Source: Gnetum montanum
Taxonomy: Eukaryota > Streptophyta > Gnetopsida > Gnetales > Gnetaceae
DNA: 34,550 nt
Direction: 5' to 3'
NCBI GenBank assembly: GCA_015680685.1
Contig: MNCI01009159.1
Span: 26,365 to 60,914 of the forward strand
A model generated the notes under the pieces. It made no database searches, was not told the DNA's origin, and saw only the letters and a program-made list of their open reading frames with translations. Positions 31,690-34,550 of the stretch are shown here, in pieces (positions within the stretch are counted from its first letter, which is position 1; every line of letters starts with the position of its first letter). Position numbers and translations under genes: made by a program.

Positions 31690-32413
31690 TCTTAGAGATA
31701 GTATGTCATGAAAATATTTTTTAGCAAGTTAATAAACAAAGGAATAAAAGATAAGATTATATTTAAAATTATTATAAGCAAGAAGACAAAGTGTTCTTTT
31801 ATCTTAAAAAGAAATGAGGATCAGTTGTAGTTGTTTTATTTTATTTTATTTTTGTCCCAATTCTTCACATTTATATTATTTTTCATTTTTTATAATTAGG
31901 GAATGACTTTTTTTCAAATTCAAGTATGGCCCCAATCATTTCTATAAATATGATGGTCATGCATTGATGTAACTGATTATTTTTAATGTAAGAAAAGCTT
32001 GATGTGAATTTTCTATCTTAAGTTGACTCTTCAAATTTCAAAGCTCTTAATTCTCTTTTTTATATTATTTTTTATTTTATCAAATCCCATCCTCATCAAG
32101 ATTTGAAAGTATATGATCCAAATCTTTATCCAATTAGGTTAAGTATTCTTCATCGTCTTCTCTGTGCTTATTCAAGATGTGCAATAGAAGGAGAAGGGTT
32201 TCTTTCCAATTTTCTCAAATCTACCACCATATGAAACAACAAGATTCCAATCTAAAGAGATTCTTGAGGGAAATTCAAGGATATCCAGTTTGTTGATTTT
32301 CAATTTGTAAAACTTAAGATACAACAAAAGAATAGTTTCATCATGAATTATGGTTAACACATGATATTGCAAGTTTCTCAAACCATGAGGTCACCATAAC
32401 TTATGTTATGTTA
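31690..32413 (+). repeat. 3' LTR of copia element C
   Basis: Aligns with 15376-16112 as described there. Similarity is lost after about 32413, and the missing half of SINE S3 is not found beyond, so the right end is probably truncated. Confidence 0.75.
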
Positions 32414-34290
32414 ATTTTTTTTATATGTTCATAATCTGTTGTATTTGTAATGCAACATTAGTGACTTAGGATCTTTTACAAGAAGATGTACCTTTCTTAA
32501 TTGATAATAACATCATTGATAATCCATATCATTTATTCATAAGGTTTTTTCTTTATCCTTTTGATATTGATGTCATTCATAACTTATAATATGTTACAAA
32601 TATCTTCTTTTGGTTTTTGTTCATAACTTATATTATATTATGAACACTTATGTTCTTGCTTATCATAGCTATACTTTTGTACTTTACTAAGTTCTTAGTG
32701 AACTTAGCTTCACTTTGCTCTCTAGTTAACTCTTCTTTAGCATAACTTCTTCCTTAACTTTATTGAGTCATTCTTAACTTAGCTTTACTAGCTTGCATGA
32801 AATACTTCTTCATAATCTTTCCCTTTCCTTCCTTGACTTATTATCATAACCTTTCAAATGGTCTTATCTTCCTCTTTATGAAACTAGATCAAATTATGAG
32901 TGATTTACTTTGGATCTTTTTTTCTATTTAGGAAACTAGATCCTTCTTCACTTCTTCCATTTATAAGTAAATTGTAACCTTCTGGTTCCTTATGATCATT
33001 ACAAATATCTTCTTTGTAACATATTATTCTTCTTTGACTACATTCTTATGATGCCTACCTTTGCCTATTACCCATGATAGGCCTTCTGGGAATTTTTCTA
33101 ATTAGTCAATCTCACATGGGGTGGGCCCTTATGGACTCCTTCATTAATCCACTACTTAGCCTCATATAGACTACTATCTCATTCATAGTCTATCCTAGTT
33201 TATAGTCATTCTCTTTACTTCACGTTTACATAATGATTTCATCAACATTATACTAATGTTATGTTTACTTACAATGTTGTATCTTTGCTTCATGATTACA
33301 TCTTCATTCTTCTAAATGGTGTTCTTAGCCTCTAGTTGGTATCCATAAGCTTTGACTTCTTATTGCTAAAACTTGTAAGTTAAGGTTTTATCATGATTAC
33401 TTTCTTCATCATAATATTACTTACAAGTGTTAATCATGGAACTTCAATTTGCATCATTTATTTTTATTTTTTCTTCTTCATCTTTGAATTACTTCTTCAC
33501 AAACTGCTTTCGCTTTCCTTGGTTATTCTTTGACTAATACAATGTATTTTATGTCATGATGATAAGTATATGGGAATGGCTAAATCCATGGATTATATTC
33601 CTTGTAAGAAGTTAAGATGGTTCACAAACCATTATATATATTTATTAAGAATTCATGTTTTCATATATTATTAATGAGAAACTAATGATTATACATGTCT
33701 CATGTTTATATTCTAACATTGTATCCTAGTTTTTATATTTTTATAGAATATGATATATGATTCACTCACAATTAATAGGGATCCTACAAGTTTTAGACTA
33801 ATGGGATTATATCATATGGAACACAGTACAATCTGATCATAAGCTTTGAAGACAATGTTAAGTGGATTTCTAAGAATACTCATGTATATCATTGTGTTTA
33901 ATGAATATAAAAGGTACTATAATACAAATAATATAATGAAAACCCATGTCATCATGGTAGAGAGATAGAGAAATTATATATAATTTTATGCTTTATAATT
34001 TTTATGGATTTTATATTTATAAGAAACAAACAATAATAAACACACATATATTGCAATCCCTCTTGGGAACAGGTGCAACACCATATACAAAATGTAAATA
34101 AAATATAGCTCTTAGTTATACCTCGATGATCCAACACCATGCAATGCATGCATGACTTCCTTGGATAAGGATGAATTATTGCAACTTATGAAAATGAAAC
34201 TTAAATAAATATATTTAATATTTTAATATGATATAATTTTTTTAGTATTTTAATATTTAAGGAATCAATAGTGAAATAAGGAAAATTGAT
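32414..34290. other. AT-rich stretch, no gene recognised
   Basis: Both strands were scanned by eye. No coding frame, SINE copy or LTR pair could be supported. It is probably old, unrecognisable repeat. Confidence 0.5.
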
Positions 34291-34294
34291 AAGC

Positions 34295-34550
34295 TTTATT
34301 CACTCCACAATTACTAGACTCTACATCAACCAGGTAGTTCTAGGCTACATAAGTAAGGTAGCACTCTCACAAAGTCTAGATACACTTGTGAAAGTGATGA
34401 TTCAAAACACATACAAGATAAGGAAAGAAATCAACTTACTCAAGGAAGTAAGATCTCTTCACACAAGTCAATTGTCACAATCTCAAGTGAAATCAAAGTA
34501 ATACATAAGATGTGTGTGAGAGCTCATCTTGAGTATTTATAGTTGTCATG
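34295..34550 (-). promoter_or_regulatory. Possible LTR or promoter at the right edge
   Basis: On the minus strand a TATAAATA (34534-34541) is followed about 240 bp downstream by AATAAA (34295-34300). TATA and poly(A) signal at this spacing suit an LTR entering from the right, but no partner copy or terminus is in the window. An ordinary gene promoter is an alternative. Confidence 0.25.

Larger units (their letters stand above)
15376..32413 (+). mobile_element. Ty1/copia element C interrupted by element B
   Basis: Plus-strand element with repeated ends (15376-16112 and 31690-32413), each starting with a decayed TGTTAGAGATAG. The internal order is gag tail, protease, integrase, RT, RNase H tail. 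Integrase before RT makes it Ty1/copia. Element B sits in the RT at 18640-31048, with the 5-bp site CTTAA on both sides, and the copia frame resumes after it. Most of gag, part of integrase and most of the RT-RNase H connection are lost. The right LTR seems truncated near 32413 and no target duplication could be confirmed for C. Confidence 0.8.

Noticed and set aside
32414-33560. A further LTR in the AT-rich right part
   Set aside because: No second copy, termini or primer site could be found in the window.

Overview
This is plant nuclear DNA. It is AT-rich, has no bacterial-style gene density, and is dominated by old, heavily mutated LTR retrotransposons inserted into one another. The only GC-richer, host-like block is at about 2.4-4.4 kb. 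The size and decay of the repeats suggest a large-genome seed plant, perhaps a gymnosperm, but nothing in the window fixes the species. No intact protein-coding gene was found, and every coding region listed carries stops or frameshifts.

Layout. 1-200 is the edge of a minus-strand LTR (family D) that abuts a broken minus-strand reading frame (201-1032). 1309-2150 holds two copies of a tRNA-like SINE and a possible hAT transposase relic. 2402-4387 holds a decayed plus-strand gene resembling an F-box plus beta-propeller protein, with a conflicting minus-strand reading under its 5' part. A third SINE copy (4827-4960) sits just left of gypsy element A (4971-15071, minus strand). A is complete from LTR to LTR, with a tRNA-Asp-like primer binding site and a near-matching 5-bp target duplication.

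A fourth SINE copy (15280-15375) is cut off where a Ty1/copia element C begins (15376). C runs to about 32413 and is interrupted in its reverse transcriptase gene by gypsy element B (18640-31048, minus strand). B is flanked by a perfect 5-bp duplication, CTTAA. The order of events is therefore SINE, then copia C, then gypsy B. 32414-34550 is AT-rich sequence without a recognisable gene, ending in a promoter-like TATA on the minus strand.

A and B belong to the same broad Athila-like (non-chromovirus Ty3/gypsy) group and have the order gag-protease-RT-RNase H-integrase on the minus strand. The most interesting difference is that B carries, between integrase and its 3' LTR, an extra reading frame of about 950 codons (19814-22673) that is missing at the same place in A. 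It resembles the 'putative plant transposon protein' domain followed by coiled coil and a proline-rich tail. A TATA-containing segment about 470 bp upstream of it looks like the LTR promoter. The LTRs of A, B and D share end sequence, TATA position and layout, but each has a different palindromic block upstream of the TATA box.

Limits: all alignments were made by eye, no database search was possible, and family names rest on recalled motifs.
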